From: CAXTSE01 sp964246985
Lineage (GTDB): Bacteria > Actinomycetota > Actinomycetes > Actinomycetales > Microbacteriaceae
Assembly (NCBI GenBank): GCA_964246985.1
Contig: CAXTSE010000016.1
Span: 1-64,000, forward strand
Length of the DNA: 64,000 nucleotides
Direction: 5' to 3'
Positions 8,202 through 16,172 of the stretch are shown in pieces (positions within the stretch are counted from its first letter, which is position 1; every line of letters begins with the position of its first letter). The position numbers and the translations under genes were made by a program. Under the pieces are notes generated by a model, which saw nothing but the letters and a program-made list of their open reading frames with translations, searched no databases and was not told where the DNA came from.

Positions 8202-8954
8202 TCAGCCCGCCCTCACCGTGACCGACTGGCTGGCCTTGTCGCCGGTCTCCGAGTCGACGACCGTGATCGTGTAGACGTGCGACGGTGAGGAGCACGTGTA
8301 GGTGAACGGCGTCTCTGGGAAGTCGCCCGACGTCCCGGTGGCAGGCAGCCCGTCGTAGAGGAAGCCCGCCGACGCGTCGTCGGTGTCCACGCCGAAGAAC
8401 ACCTGGTTGCCGCCGCTGGTGCTCCAGCCGATGTCGAGGTCCACCGTCGACGTGGGCGTCGGGCAGTCCACGGTGGTCGCGCCGGCCGTGAAGTACGACA
8501 CGGCGGGTCCGGATGCGGCGGGCGGCGCCGGCGCGGTCGTCGCGCTGGGCGTCGCCGACGGGGTGGGCGACTCCGACGGGGTCTCGGCCGCGGACGGGGT
8601 CGCGCTCGGCGTGGGGCTGCCCGCGACGTCGGGGTCGTCATCGCCGCCGGTGAGCACGACGACGAGCACGATCAGGGCGATCACGAGCAGCACGCCGGCG
8701 ATGATGAGCGCGATCAGGAGGCCGCGCGACTTCTTCTCCTCCTCAGGAGCACCGGGGATCCCCGCCCCGCCCGTGGGCGGTATCGGGGTGCCGAAGTCGA
8801 CGGGGCCGGGCGTCCCGTAGGTGCCGAAGCCGCCCGCGGCATCCGCCTGGGGGAGCCGCTGCGTCGGGAGGTCGTCACCCGCAGCGGGCAGACGGCGGGT
8901 CGGCTCGCCCTCGCCGGGCGACGGGAAGCGCTGGGTGGGGGTGTCGTCGCTCAT
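8202..8954 (-). CDS. Single-pass membrane protein with Thr-Gln/Arg-Arg motifs and an extracellular Ig-like domain
   Basis: 250 residues. The N-terminal ~75 residues are cytosolic and disordered, with three related motifs (TPTQRF, PTRRLP, PTQRLP) that resemble Thr phosphorylation/FHA-docking sites of actinobacterial Ser/Thr kinases. One membrane helix follows (~79-103, 'LLIALIIAGVLLVIALIVLVVVL'), then a Thr/Pro/Ser/Ala-rich stalk. The ~90-residue outer domain has two cysteines (DCPTP, YTCSSP), 'VDLDIGWSTSGGN' and 'VYTITVVDSETGDKASQSVTV', typical of a small beta-sandwich. TAGGCT lies six bases before the ATG, so the mRNA is probably leaderless. Exact function unknown. Confidence 0.7.
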   Translation of the reverse strand: MSDDTPTQRFPSPGEGEPTRRLPAAGDDLPTQRLPQADAAGGFGTYGTPGPVDFGTPIPPTGGAGIPGAPEEEKKSRGLLIALIIAGVLLVIALIVLVVVLTGGDDDPDVAGSPTPSATPSAAETPSESPTPSATPSATTAPAPPAASGPAVSYFTAGATTVDCPTPTSTVDLDIGWSTSGGNQVFFGVDTDDASAGFLYDGLPATGTSGDFPETPFTYTCSSPSHVYTITVVDSETGDKASQSVTVRAG

Positions 8955-8960
8955 GCCGCA

Positions 8961-8966
8961 AGCCTA
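8961..8966 (-). promoter_or_regulatory. -10 hexamer of the Ig-like membrane protein gene
   Basis: TAGGCT on the reverse strand, six bases before the ATG at 8954. It abuts the terminator of the upstream MFS gene. Confidence 0.5.
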
Positions 8967-8967
8967 G

Positions 8968-9006
8968 GACGGCCCCGCCACCGCCGGGTGGCGAGGCGGG
9001 GCCGTC
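8968..9006 (-). terminator. Terminator of the MHS transporter gene
   Basis: A 12-bp perfect stem (GACGGCCCCGCC at 8968-8979 with its complement at 8995-9006) and an internal CACC/GGTG pairing lie 11 bp past the stop at 9018. Confidence 0.7.
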
Positions 9007-9017
9007 GGAGGAGAGGG

Positions 9018-10343
9018 TCAGGCTGCGTCGATCGGCACGACGCGACGGATCGCGAAGAACGCCGACACGGCCGTGACGGCCGACATCACAGCCAGGACGA
9101 CGCCCGGATGCCACCACGCGTACCCGGTCGCCTCGCCGAACGAGAGGGTGATCGCGGGCACGAAGCCCGAGATGATCGCCGCGATGCTGTAGGCGAAGGA
9201 GATCGCCGCGTAGCGCAGACGCCCGCCGAAGAGCTCCGCGAGCAGGCCGCCGAGGGCGGCCCAGCTCATCGTCGGCAGGATGCCGCCGATGATCATCATC
9301 CCGACCAGCACCGGGAAGCTCGCGGTCTGCAGCAGGAAGTAGATCGGGAAGGCGACGACGAGGGTGCCGATCGCTCCGATCAGCACGACCTTCGCCGACC
9401 CGATCCGGTTGGCCAGCACGCCGAACAGCGGGATCGTCACGAGCTGCAGTAACCCGCCGATCGTCGTCGCCAGCAGCAGGTCGTTGTACGAGAACCCGAG
9501 CTGCGACGCGCCGTAGTTGAGCGTGTAGGTGTTCATCAGCGAGTACGACCCGATACCGAGCAGCGCGGCTCCCGTCGCCAGCAGCATGGCCAGCGGGCGG
9601 GTGCGGAACGCGGCGAGCAGCGGTACGCGCTCGCGCCTGCCCTCGGCGACGAGTCCCCGGAACACCGGCGTCTCGTCGATCTTGAGGCGCAGCCAGAGCG
9701 ACACCGCCAGCATCGGGAAGGCGATGAGGAACGGGATCCGCCAGCCCCACGAGAGGAGGTCGTCCGCCGACAGCAGCAGCGGGAGCGCGAGGTACAGGCC
9801 GGCCGTGAGGATCGATCCGATCGGCGATCCGAGCTGGGGGATGGCCGCGTAGAACGCGTGCTTCTTCACCCCGGCGTGCTCTGTCGCGAGCAGGATCGCG
9901 CCGCCCCACTCGCCGCCGAGCGAGATGCCCTGCACGAGGCGCAGGGTCACCAGCAGGATCGCGCCCAGGTAGCCGGCCGTCGCGAAGTCGGGCAGCAGGC
10001 CGATGAGCCCGGTGGCGACACCCATGATCGTGATCGTCACGATGAGGGTGTTCCGGCGTCCGATGCGGTCGCCGAGGTGTCCGAAGACGATGGCGCCGAG
10101 CGGCCGGGCGACGAAGCCGAGGGCGCTGGTCAGGAAGGCCGCGAGGGTTCCGCCGAACGCACCGAGCGGCTCGAAGAACAGCGGGCCGATGAAGAACGCC
10201 GACAGGTAGCTGAAGACGTAGAAGTCGTAGGACTCGAGTGAGGTTCCGACGAGCGATGCCCAGAGAACGCGCCGCGCAGAGCGGGGAGTGGTCTGGACCG
10301 TGGGAGACGTGGTTGGCACTTTGCCACTATCCGTGATGGTCAC
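9018..10343 (-). CDS. MFS transporter, metabolite:H+ symporter (ProP/ShiA-like)
   Basis: 441 residues with about twelve hydrophobic segments. Early motifs 'GTSLESYDFYVFSYLSAF' and 'ARPLGAIVFGHLGDRIGRRNTL' are characteristic of the MHS family, which imports osmolytes, organic acids or shikimate with protons. 'RLVQGISLGGEWGGA' is the conserved fourth-helix motif. Substrate cannot be assigned from sequence. The start is a GTG at 10343 without a clear Shine-Dalgarno sequence; TAGGCT lies nine bases upstream (10353-10358). The next gene upstream starts a separate unit, so this is probably monocistronic. Confidence 0.88.
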   Translation of the reverse strand: MTITDSGKVPTTSPTVQTTPRSARRVLWASLVGTSLESYDFYVFSYLSAFFIGPLFFEPLGAFGGTLAAFLTSALGFVARPLGAIVFGHLGDRIGRRNTLIVTITIMGVATGLIGLLPDFATAGYLGAILLVTLRLVQGISLGGEWGGAILLATEHAGVKKHAFYAAIPQLGSPIGSILTAGLYLALPLLLSADDLLSWGWRIPFLIAFPMLAVSLWLRLKIDETPVFRGLVAEGRRERVPLLAAFRTRPLAMLLATGAALLGIGSYSLMNTYTLNYGASQLGFSYNDLLLATTIGGLLQLVTIPLFGVLANRIGSAKVVLIGAIGTLVVAFPIYFLLQTASFPVLVGMMIIGGILPTMSWAALGGLLAELFGGRLRYAAISFAYSIAAIISGFVPAITLSFGEATGYAWWHPGVVLAVMSAVTAVSAFFAIRRVVPIDAA

Positions 10344-10426
10344 AAGGAGCAGAGCCTAGTCGCGACCGTATTCATTCCCGGACCGCGCGCCACTCCGGCA
10401 GCGCGGTACGACATCGGTGACGGAGG

Positions 10427-11443
10427 TCAGTGACGGATCGCGTCGACCAGCTCGCGCAGATGCGGTGTCGGCTCGATGTCGAGCGCGGCGCGCAGCTCGT
10501 CGCTGTACCGCGCGAACACCTCGAGGGCCTCGGACTGGTTCCCTTCGGCGAGGTGCACTCTCATGAGGGTGTGACGCGGGGACTCGCGGAGCGGGTCGAT
10601 CCGCACCGCAGCCGCGGCCGCGCGCTTCGCCTCGCCCAGCCGCCCGGCGTCGAGGAGTCGCTCCGAGGCGCGCTCGAGCGCAGAGAGGCGCAGACTGCGC
10701 CACGCCGTGTTCTCGTCGAGGATCCAGTCCTCGAACCAGTCGGGCAGCACCTCGGTGGTCAACGTCGTGATCGTCGTGGAGGACAGATCCTCGGACGACA
10801 GGGTCGCGTCATCGAGAAGGCGATGCGCCAGTTTGCGGGCCTCGATCAGGTCGACGGTCACCGTCTGCGTGAAGGCGAGTGTCGCCGACACGGCGACGAT
10901 GCAGGCACGCGTCTCGGGATCGAGTCGAGCGAGGGCGGAGCGGAGACTGACCGCCGACTTCTGGGTCGACACATCGGGCCACATGGCGTTGGCGAGGGCG
11001 ATGCGCGACACGGTACGGTCGTGCAGGGCGAGGAAGATCAGCAGACGCTGGGATCCGACGGGCAGACCCGTCACGACGCGTCCGTCGACCGAGATCGAGA
11101 ACCCCCCGAGCACCGACAGCTCGATGTGGGCGGGCGGTTTCGCGATGATCTGAGCGACTCCCGGAGGCGGGGCGGTCTCGGCATCCGTGGTGAGCCAGCG
11201 GTCCTGCCAGAGCCCGAGGGCGGTGACGGTCTCGTGCAGGTCTCGGCCGTGATCGGTGAGCAGGTAGTGCGGAGCGTCGTCGATGGTCCGGCGTTCCATG
11301 AGGCCGGCATCGACCAGATCGTCGAGACTCGACATCAGCAGGTGGGGCGGGATGTCGAGTGCGGACCCGAAGTCAGCGGCACGCGTGATGCCCTGTTCCA
11401 GTGCGGCCGAGACGACGCCCAGTGCCCAGATCCCGAGTTGCAT
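10427..11443 (-). CDS. SARP-like regulator (BTAD domain) with an extra N-terminal HxlR/MarR-like winged helix
   Basis: 338 residues in three parts. Residues ~5-85 resemble an HxlR/MarR winged helix: 'HLLMSSLDDLVDAGLMERR' and 'YLLTDHGRDLHETVTALGLWQDRW'. Residues ~107-195 form an OmpR-like DNA-binding domain of SARP type ('IELSVLGGFSISVDG', 'LANAMWPD', 'SLRSALARL'). Residues ~196-336 form a bacterial transcriptional activator domain of helical repeats. SARPs usually start directly with the OmpR-like domain. The gene lies 145 bp after the ice-binding-protein gene on the same strand, with a hairpin between and a palindrome in front. Control of the ice-binding gene is plausible but inferred. A purine-rich GGGG..GGGA precedes the ATG. 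Confidence 0.78.
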   Translation of the reverse strand: MQLGIWALGVVSAALEQGITRAADFGSALDIPPHLLMSSLDDLVDAGLMERRTIDDAPHYLLTDHGRDLHETVTALGLWQDRWLTTDAETAPPPGVAQIIAKPPAHIELSVLGGFSISVDGRVVTGLPVGSQRLLIFLALHDRTVSRIALANAMWPDVSTQKSAVSLRSALARLDPETRACIVAVSATLAFTQTVTVDLIEARKLAHRLLDDATLSSEDLSSTTITTLTTEVLPDWFEDWILDENTAWRSLRLSALERASERLLDAGRLGEAKRAAAAAVRIDPLRESPRHTLMRVHLAEGNQSEALEVFARYSDELRAALDIEPTPHLRELVDAIRH

Positions 11444-11476
11444 TCCCGACCCCCTGAGCCGAGATTACGACGCAGG

Positions 11477-11525
11477 GGACGGATCCGTCCGCCCCCCGTC
11501 GTGGGGGTTGCATCTGGACGGATCC
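11477..11525 (-). promoter_or_regulatory. Candidate operator of the SARP-like regulator gene
   Basis: A perfect 14-bp palindrome GGACGGATCCGTCC (11477-11490) lies 33 bp before the ATG. Its first ten bases recur at 11516-11525, 39 bp away. Between them lies CCCCC-GTCGT-GGGGG (11493-11507). The arrangement looks like an autoregulatory site. Confidence 0.4.
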
Positions 11526-11542
11526 TCCGCGTCGAGGGTGTA

Positions 11543-11573
11543 TCGGCGGCGCCCAGGGGATCGACGCCGCCGA
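11543..11573 (-). terminator. Terminator of the ice-binding protein gene
   Basis: A 9-bp perfect GC-rich stem (TCGGCGGCG at 11543-11551 with its complement at 11565-11573) starts 15 bp after the stop at 11589. Confidence 0.6.
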
Positions 11574-11588
11574 CAGCTGTGGGGGCGA

Positions 11589-12725
11589 TCATCGGATCGT
11601 CTGGCGCCGACGGCCGACGATGAGCACGAGTCCGCCGAGCAGGATCAGTGCCGCGGCGCCGGAGGCGACGGGCAGCAGGTCGGCGTCGGACCCGGTGGCG
11701 GCGAGCGCTCCAGGTGCCGCCGCGCGGGCACCGGGCGCCCCCGCAGCGGATCCCGCGGTCACTCCGGTCGCGCCGGTTCCGCCGGTGACAGAGGTGCTGC
11801 CGCCGGGAGCGGCCGCACCGGCGACGGTCGGGGTGCCGGTTCCACCGGTGCCCCCGGTGCCGGTTGTCGGGGGAGTGGTCGTCCCGCCCGTTCCGGTCGT
11901 CGGGGGTGTCGTGGTGCCGCCGGTCCCGCCGGTGCCGCCCGTGCCGCCGGTCGTGCACGACGCGGGCCGCGCGATGTCGTTGGTGTCGAGGGTGACCGCG
12001 CCGGAGTCGGTCATCGCACCGGCCAGCAGCCGGCCGATCACCGAGGCGTTCGTCAGGGCCGAGATCGAGGTGTCGGCGAGCACGGTCCCGACGAAGTCGG
12101 CGTCGGTGCCGATCGTCGCGGAGCTGCCGACCTGCCAGTACACGTTGCAGGCCTGCACCTCGCCGAGCAGGGCGACCTGGCTGCCCGCGTTCATCGTGAG
12201 CGTGCTGCCCACCTGGAAGACGAAGACGTCGTCGACGGCGCCCGTCAGCTGCAGCAGGCCGCCGACCGAGAGGTCCATCGAGGTCGCGGTGTTGTAGACG
12301 CCGGCGGTCAGGGTCAGCCCGTTGAGGTTGGAGGTCACCGGGATGGTCGGTCCCTGCCCCTGCAGGTCGAGGTAGGCGGCCCGGAGGTCGTTGCGCGCGT
12401 TCAGGGCGGCGCCGTCGGCCGCATGGATCGCTCCGCTCACGGAGCCGTTGCTCGGGGCGGGTCCGCCGAATCCGGTGATCGACGAGAGGTTGCCGGGATG
12501 GAGACCCATGTCGCCGGTCAGGACCGTGGCGCCGGTGCTGCTGATGCCCGCCGCGGCGAACACCGCGTAGCTGTCGACGTTCCCGAGTGTCGGTGCGGTC
12601 GCCGCCTGTGCGGCACCGGCGCCGAGCGGCCCGACCACGATCAGCGCGCTGAGCGCGAGCGCCCCCGCGGCGAGCCCGCCGCCCCGAGCGGTACGTGTGC
12701 GGATGAGTCCCTGTGAAGCGTTCAT
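11589..12725 (-). CDS. Ice-binding protein (DUF3494) with a sortase-type cell-wall anchor
   Basis: 378 residues. A signal peptide (~1-42, ending AQAA) precedes a ~190-residue domain with the DUF3494 pattern: 'DSYAVFAAAGISSTGATVLTG', 'GDMGLHPG', 'LTAGVYNTATSMDLSVGG', 'DVFVFQVGSTLTMNAGSQV', 'NVYWQVGSSATIG' and 'FVGTVLAD'. This is the beta-solenoid fold of ice-adhesion and recrystallisation-inhibition proteins. A Gly/Thr/Pro linker with tandem GGTGGTGG and TTTPPTTGTGG units follows. The C-terminus carries LAATG (341-345), a hydrophobic helix and an Arg tail, a variant of LPxTG. The start at 12725 has GGGGGA upstream. Many DUF3494 proteins act as adhesins, so ice binding itself needs testing. Confidence 0.85.
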   Translation of the reverse strand: MNASQGLIRTRTARGGGLAAGALALSALIVVGPLGAGAAQAATAPTLGNVDSYAVFAAAGISSTGATVLTGDMGLHPGNLSSITGFGGPAPSNGSVSGAIHAADGAALNARNDLRAAYLDLQGQGPTIPVTSNLNGLTLTAGVYNTATSMDLSVGGLLQLTGAVDDVFVFQVGSTLTMNAGSQVALLGEVQACNVYWQVGSSATIGTDADFVGTVLADTSISALTNASVIGRLLAGAMTDSGAVTLDTNDIARPASCTTGGTGGTGGTGGTTTPPTTGTGGTTTPPTTGTGGTGGTGTPTVAGAAAPGGSTSVTGGTGATGVTAGSAAGAPGARAAAPGALAATGSDADLLPVASGAAALILLGGLVLIVGRRRQTIR

Positions 12726-12768
12726 GATTCCCCCGAATCGGTTGTGATGAGCAGTGTGCGACCGACCC

Positions 12769-12797
12769 CGTGACGGAAGCGTGACGAACGCGTGACG
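12769..12797. repeat. Three CGTGACG heptamers on an exact 11-bp period
   Basis: CGTGACG occurs at 12769-12775, 12780-12786 and 12791-12797, separated by 4 bp. They lie between the divergent ice-binding-protein gene and the ileS leader. Heptamers on one helical turn are the classical format of SARP binding sites, and a SARP-like regulator gene is nearby. The third copy overlaps the -35 position of the ileS promoter. Confidence 0.5.
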
Positions 12798-12812
12798 GCC
12801 GCGCGCATCCGA

Positions 12813-12818
12813 TAGAAT
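12813..12818 (+). promoter_or_regulatory. -10 hexamer of the ileS T-box transcript
   Basis: TAGAAT matches the -10 consensus in five of six bases. CGTGAC, 16 bp upstream (12791-12796), is a weak -35. Transcription would begin near 12825, giving a ~150-nt leader. Confidence 0.5.
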
Positions 12819-12824
12819 CGGGAG

Positions 12825-12977
12825 CACGACAGCGATCCGGCCATCACCGGGGAGTCGCCGGAAGAACGGGCCCCGGCCTCACTAGAACCGGACTGAATGA
12901 AGTGGCGGGGCGACCCGCAATCGAGGTGGTACCGCGGCTCACGTCGTCCTCGGATGAGAACATCCCAGAGGAGACAG
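12825..12977 (+). promoter_or_regulatory. Translational T-box riboswitch (tRNA-Ile sensing) upstream of ileS
   Basis: The T-box core AGGTGGTACCGCGG is at 12924-12937; its TGGT can pair with the ACCA end of uncharged tRNA-Ile. A short Stem I closes with CCGG-CCATCA-CCGG, whose loop holds the candidate Ile specifier ATC (12843-12845) followed by A. Downstream, TCCTCGGAT (12947-12955) can pair with ATCC and GAGGA (12962-12965, 12968-12972), burying the Shine-Dalgarno sequence. This is the actinobacterial ultrashort-Stem-I type that controls translation, not termination. Uncharged tRNA-Ile is expected to free the ribosome site and raise IleRS synthesis. Confidence 0.88.
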
Positions 12978-15900
12978 ATGTACCCGTCCATCCCCGCCAG
13001 TCCCGACCTCCCGCAGATCGAGCGCGGCATCCTCGCCTTCTGGAAGGGCGACGACACCTTCCGTGCCTCCGTCGAGAACCGCGCCGGATGCGACGAGTGG
13101 GTCTTCTACGACGGCCCGCCCTTCGCCAACGGCCTTCCCCATTACGGGCACCTGCTCACCGGGTACGCGAAGGACCTGTTCCCGCGATACCAGACGATGC
13201 GCGGCAAGCAGGTCGTGCGGCGCTTCGGCTGGGATACCCACGGCCTCCCCGCCGAGCTCGAGGCGATGCGGCAGCTCGGCATCACCCAGAAGCACGAGAT
13301 CGAGCAGATGGGCATCGCCGCGTTCAACGCCAAGGCGCGCGAGTCGGTGCTGCGCTACACCGAGGACTGGGAGGAGTACGTCACCCGTCAGGCGCGCTGG
13401 GTCGACTTCGAGCACGACTACAAGACGCTCGACGTCTCGTTCATGGAGAGCGTGCTCTGGGCGTTCAAGACCCTCTACGACAAGGGACTCGCCTACGAGG
13501 GCTTCCGCGTGCTGCCCTACTGCTGGAACGACGAGACCCCGCTGTCGAACCACGAGCTGCGCATGGACGACGACGTCTACAAGATGCGCCAGGACCAGTC
13601 CGTCACGGTCACGTTCCCGCTCGTGGGCGAGAAGGCCGAGGTGCTCGGGCTCACCGGTGTGCAGGCCCTCGCCTGGACGACCACGCCGTGGACGCTGCCG
13701 ACGAACGCCGCGCTGGCGGTCGGCCCCGCGATCCGCTACGCCGTCGTGCGCTCGGCCGACGGGGCGGACGAGTACCTGCTGGCCGAGGACACCGTCGGCT
13801 CGTACGTGAAGGAGCTCGGCTACGAGACGCGGGCGGATGTCGAGGTCGTCTCGTCCGTGCAGGGTGCCGATCTGGCGGGGGTGCGCTACGACCCGCTCTG
13901 GGACCACTACCGCGAGCAGTACGGAGAGCACGCGTTCCAGGTGCTCGTGGCCGACTACGTCGCCACCGGCGAGGGCACCGGCATCGTGCACCAGGCGCCC
14001 GCCTACGGCGAGGACGACCAGATCGTGTGCGCTGCCGCCGGCATCCCGGTGATCCTCTCGCTCGACGACGGGGGGCGCTTCCTGAACGCCGTGCCCGAGG
14101 TGGCGGGGCAGCATTGGTTCGACGCCAACAAGCCGCTCACGGCGATGCTGCGCGATGCAGGGCGACTGCTGCAGCAGCGCTCGTACGAGCACAGCTACCC
14201 GCACTGCTGGCGGTGCCGCAACCCGCTCATCTACAAGGCGGTCTCGAGCTGGTTCGTGAAGGTGCCCGAGTTCCGCGACCGCATGAGCGAGCTCAACGAG
14301 CAGATCACCTGGGTGCCCGAGAACGTCAAGGACGGCCAGTTCGGCAAGTGGGTCGGCAACGCCCGCGACTGGTCGATCAGCCGCAACCGGTTCTGGGGCA
14401 GCCCGATCCCGGTGTGGAAGAGCGACGACCCGAACCACCCGCGCGTCGACGTCTACGGCTCGCTGGCCGAGATCGAGGCCGACTTCGGCACGCTGCCGGT
14501 CGACACCGCCGGCGTCACCGACCTGCACCGTCCGTTCGTCGACGAGCTGACCCGCCCGAACCCCGACGACCCGACGGGCCGCTCGACTATGCGGCGCATC
14601 GAGGACGTCTTCGACGTCTGGTTCGACTCCGGCTCGATGCCGTTCGCGCAGGTGCACTACCCGTTCGAGAACGAGGACTGGTTCGCGACCCACAATCCGG
14701 CCGACTTCATCGTCGAGTACATCGGGCAGACGCGCGGCTGGTTCTACGTGATGCACGTGCTGGCGACGGCGCTGTTCGACCGGCCCGCGTTCAAGAACGT
14801 GATCAGCCACGGGATCGTGCTCGGCAGCGACGGGCAGAAGATGTCGAAGTCTCTGCGCAACTACCCCGACGTGTCGGAGGTCTTCGACCGCGACGGTGCG
14901 GATGCGATGCGCTGGTTCCTGATGTCGTCCTCCGTCATCCGCGGCGGCAACCTCGTCGTCACCGAGGAGGGCATCCGCAGCGGGGTGCGCGAGCTGCTGC
15001 TGCCGCTCTGGAGCACGTACTACTTCTTCACGCTGTACGCCAACGCCGCCGGCGAGAGCGGGTACACGGCCCAGCGCAGCACCTCGTCCCCGAACGTCCT
15101 CGACCGCTATCTGCTCGCCAAGACCGGCGAGATGCTCGACTCCGTCACCTCCCATCTCGACGAGCTCGACAGCCCGTTCGCGGCGGCGGCGCTCCGCGAC
15201 TTCGGCGACGCGCTCACCAACTGGTACGTGCGGCGCAGCCGCGACCGGTTCTGGGTCGGCGACACGTCGACCGACGACGGGCGGGCCGCCTTCGACACCC
15301 TGTACACGGTGCTCGAGACGCTGTGCCGTGCCGCGGCCCCGCTGCTGCCGCTCGTGACCGAGGAGATCTGGCGCGGCCTCACCGGCGGCCGCAGCGTCCA
15401 CCTCGAGGACTGGCCCGACCGCTCCGAGTTCCCGCACGATCCCGAGCTGGTGCAGACCATGGACCGCATCCGCGAGATCGCGTCGGCAGGCAGCGCGCTG
15501 CGCAAGGCGCGCGGCCTCCGCGTGCGCCTGCCGCTCGCGCGCCTGACGGTGGCGATCCCCGAGGCGTCGACGATCCACGCGTTCGTCGACATCCTGGCCG
15601 ACGAGCTCAACGTGAAGGTCGTCGAGCATGAGTCCTTCACGCCCGAGAGTCTGGCCACCCACGGCCTCGAGCAGAAGCTGACGGTCAACGCCCGTGCGCT
15701 CGGCCCGCGCCTCGGCAAGCAGGTGCAGGAGGTCATCCGCGAGGCGAAGGCCGGCAACTGGACGGTCTCGACAGGCTCGACCGACGGTGTCGTCGTCGGC
15801 GGCATCGAGCTGCTCGAGGGCGAGTACACCCTCGACCTCGAGGCGGCCGACGCCGACAGCGCGATCGCGTTCCTGCCCGGCGGCGGGTTCGTGGTGCTCG

Positions 15901-16172
15901 ACACCGCGCTCACCCCCGAGCTCGAGGCGGAGGGTCTCGCGCGCGACGTCGTGCGTGCCGTGCAGCAGGCGCGCAAGGACGCCGGACTCGCGGTCAGCGA
16001 CCGCATCGAGCTCGACCTGGGCGGAGACGCCGCCGCGGTGGCCGCGATCACGGCGCACCGCGACCTGATCGCGGGCGAGACCCTTGCGACGAGGCTCGAG
16101 AGCCACGAGGCTGAAGGGGACGTGCCGGTCGGCACGGGTTCCGCGATCACGATCGGACTGGTGCGCGCGTGA
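12978..16172 (+). CDS. ileS: Isoleucyl-tRNA synthetase
   Basis: 1064 residues, class I synthetase charging tRNA-Ile. Motifs: HYGH version of HIGH ('NGLPHYGHLLTGY'), KMSKS loop ('GQKMSKSLRNYP'), CP1 editing domain, and a long C-terminal part typical of the eukaryote-like IleRS form of many actinobacteria. The open frame begins at 12897, inside the T-box leader; the true start is the ATG at 12978, with GAGGAG at 12968-12973 and MYPSIPASPDLPQIERGILA as N-terminus. Its stop overlaps the GTG of folC. A 15-base sequence at 15766-15780 recurs exactly after rpmA. Confidence 0.97.
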   Translation: MYPSIPASPDLPQIERGILAFWKGDDTFRASVENRAGCDEWVFYDGPPFANGLPHYGHLLTGYAKDLFPRYQTMRGKQVVRRFGWDTHGLPAELEAMRQLGITQKHEIEQMGIAAFNAKARESVLRYTEDWEEYVTRQARWVDFEHDYKTLDVSFMESVLWAFKTLYDKGLAYEGFRVLPYCWNDETPLSNHELRMDDDVYKMRQDQSVTVTFPLVGEKAEVLGLTGVQALAWTTTPWTLPTNAALAVGPAIRYAVVRSADGADEYLLAEDTVGSYVKELGYETRADVEVVSSVQGADLAGVRYDPLWDHYREQYGEHAFQVLVADYVATGEGTGIVHQAPAYGEDDQIVCAAAGIPVILSLDDGGRFLNAVPEVAGQHWFDANKPLTAMLRDAGRLLQQRSYEHSYPHCWRCRNPLIYKAVSSWFVKVPEFRDRMSELNEQITWVPENVKDGQFGKWVGNARDWSISRNRFWGSPIPVWKSDDPNHPRVDVYGSLAEIEADFGTLPVDTAGVTDLHRPFVDELTRPNPDDPTGRSTMRRIEDVFDVWFDSGSMPFAQVHYPFENEDWFATHNPADFIVEYIGQTRGWFYVMHVLATALFDRPAFKNVISHGIVLGSDGQKMSKSLRNYPDVSEVFDRDGADAMRWFLMSSSVIRGGNLVVTEEGIRSGVRELLLPLWSTYYFFTLYANAAGESGYTAQRSTSSPNVLDRYLLAKTGEMLDSVTSHLDELDSPFAAAALRDFGDALTNWYVRRSRDRFWVGDTSTDDGRAAFDTLYTVLETLCRAAAPLLPLVTEEIWRGLTGGRSVHLEDWPDRSEFPHDPELVQTMDRIREIASAGSALRKARGLRVRLPLARLTVAIPEASTIHAFVDILADELNVKVVEHESFTPESLATHGLEQKLTVNARALGPRLGKQVQEVIREAKAGNWTVSTGSTDGVVVGGIELLEGEYTLDLEAADADSAIAFLPGGGFVVLDTALTPELEAEGLARDVVRAVQQARKDAGLAVSDRIELDLGGDAAAVAAITAHRDLIAGETLATRLESHEAEGDVPVGTGSAITIGLVRA

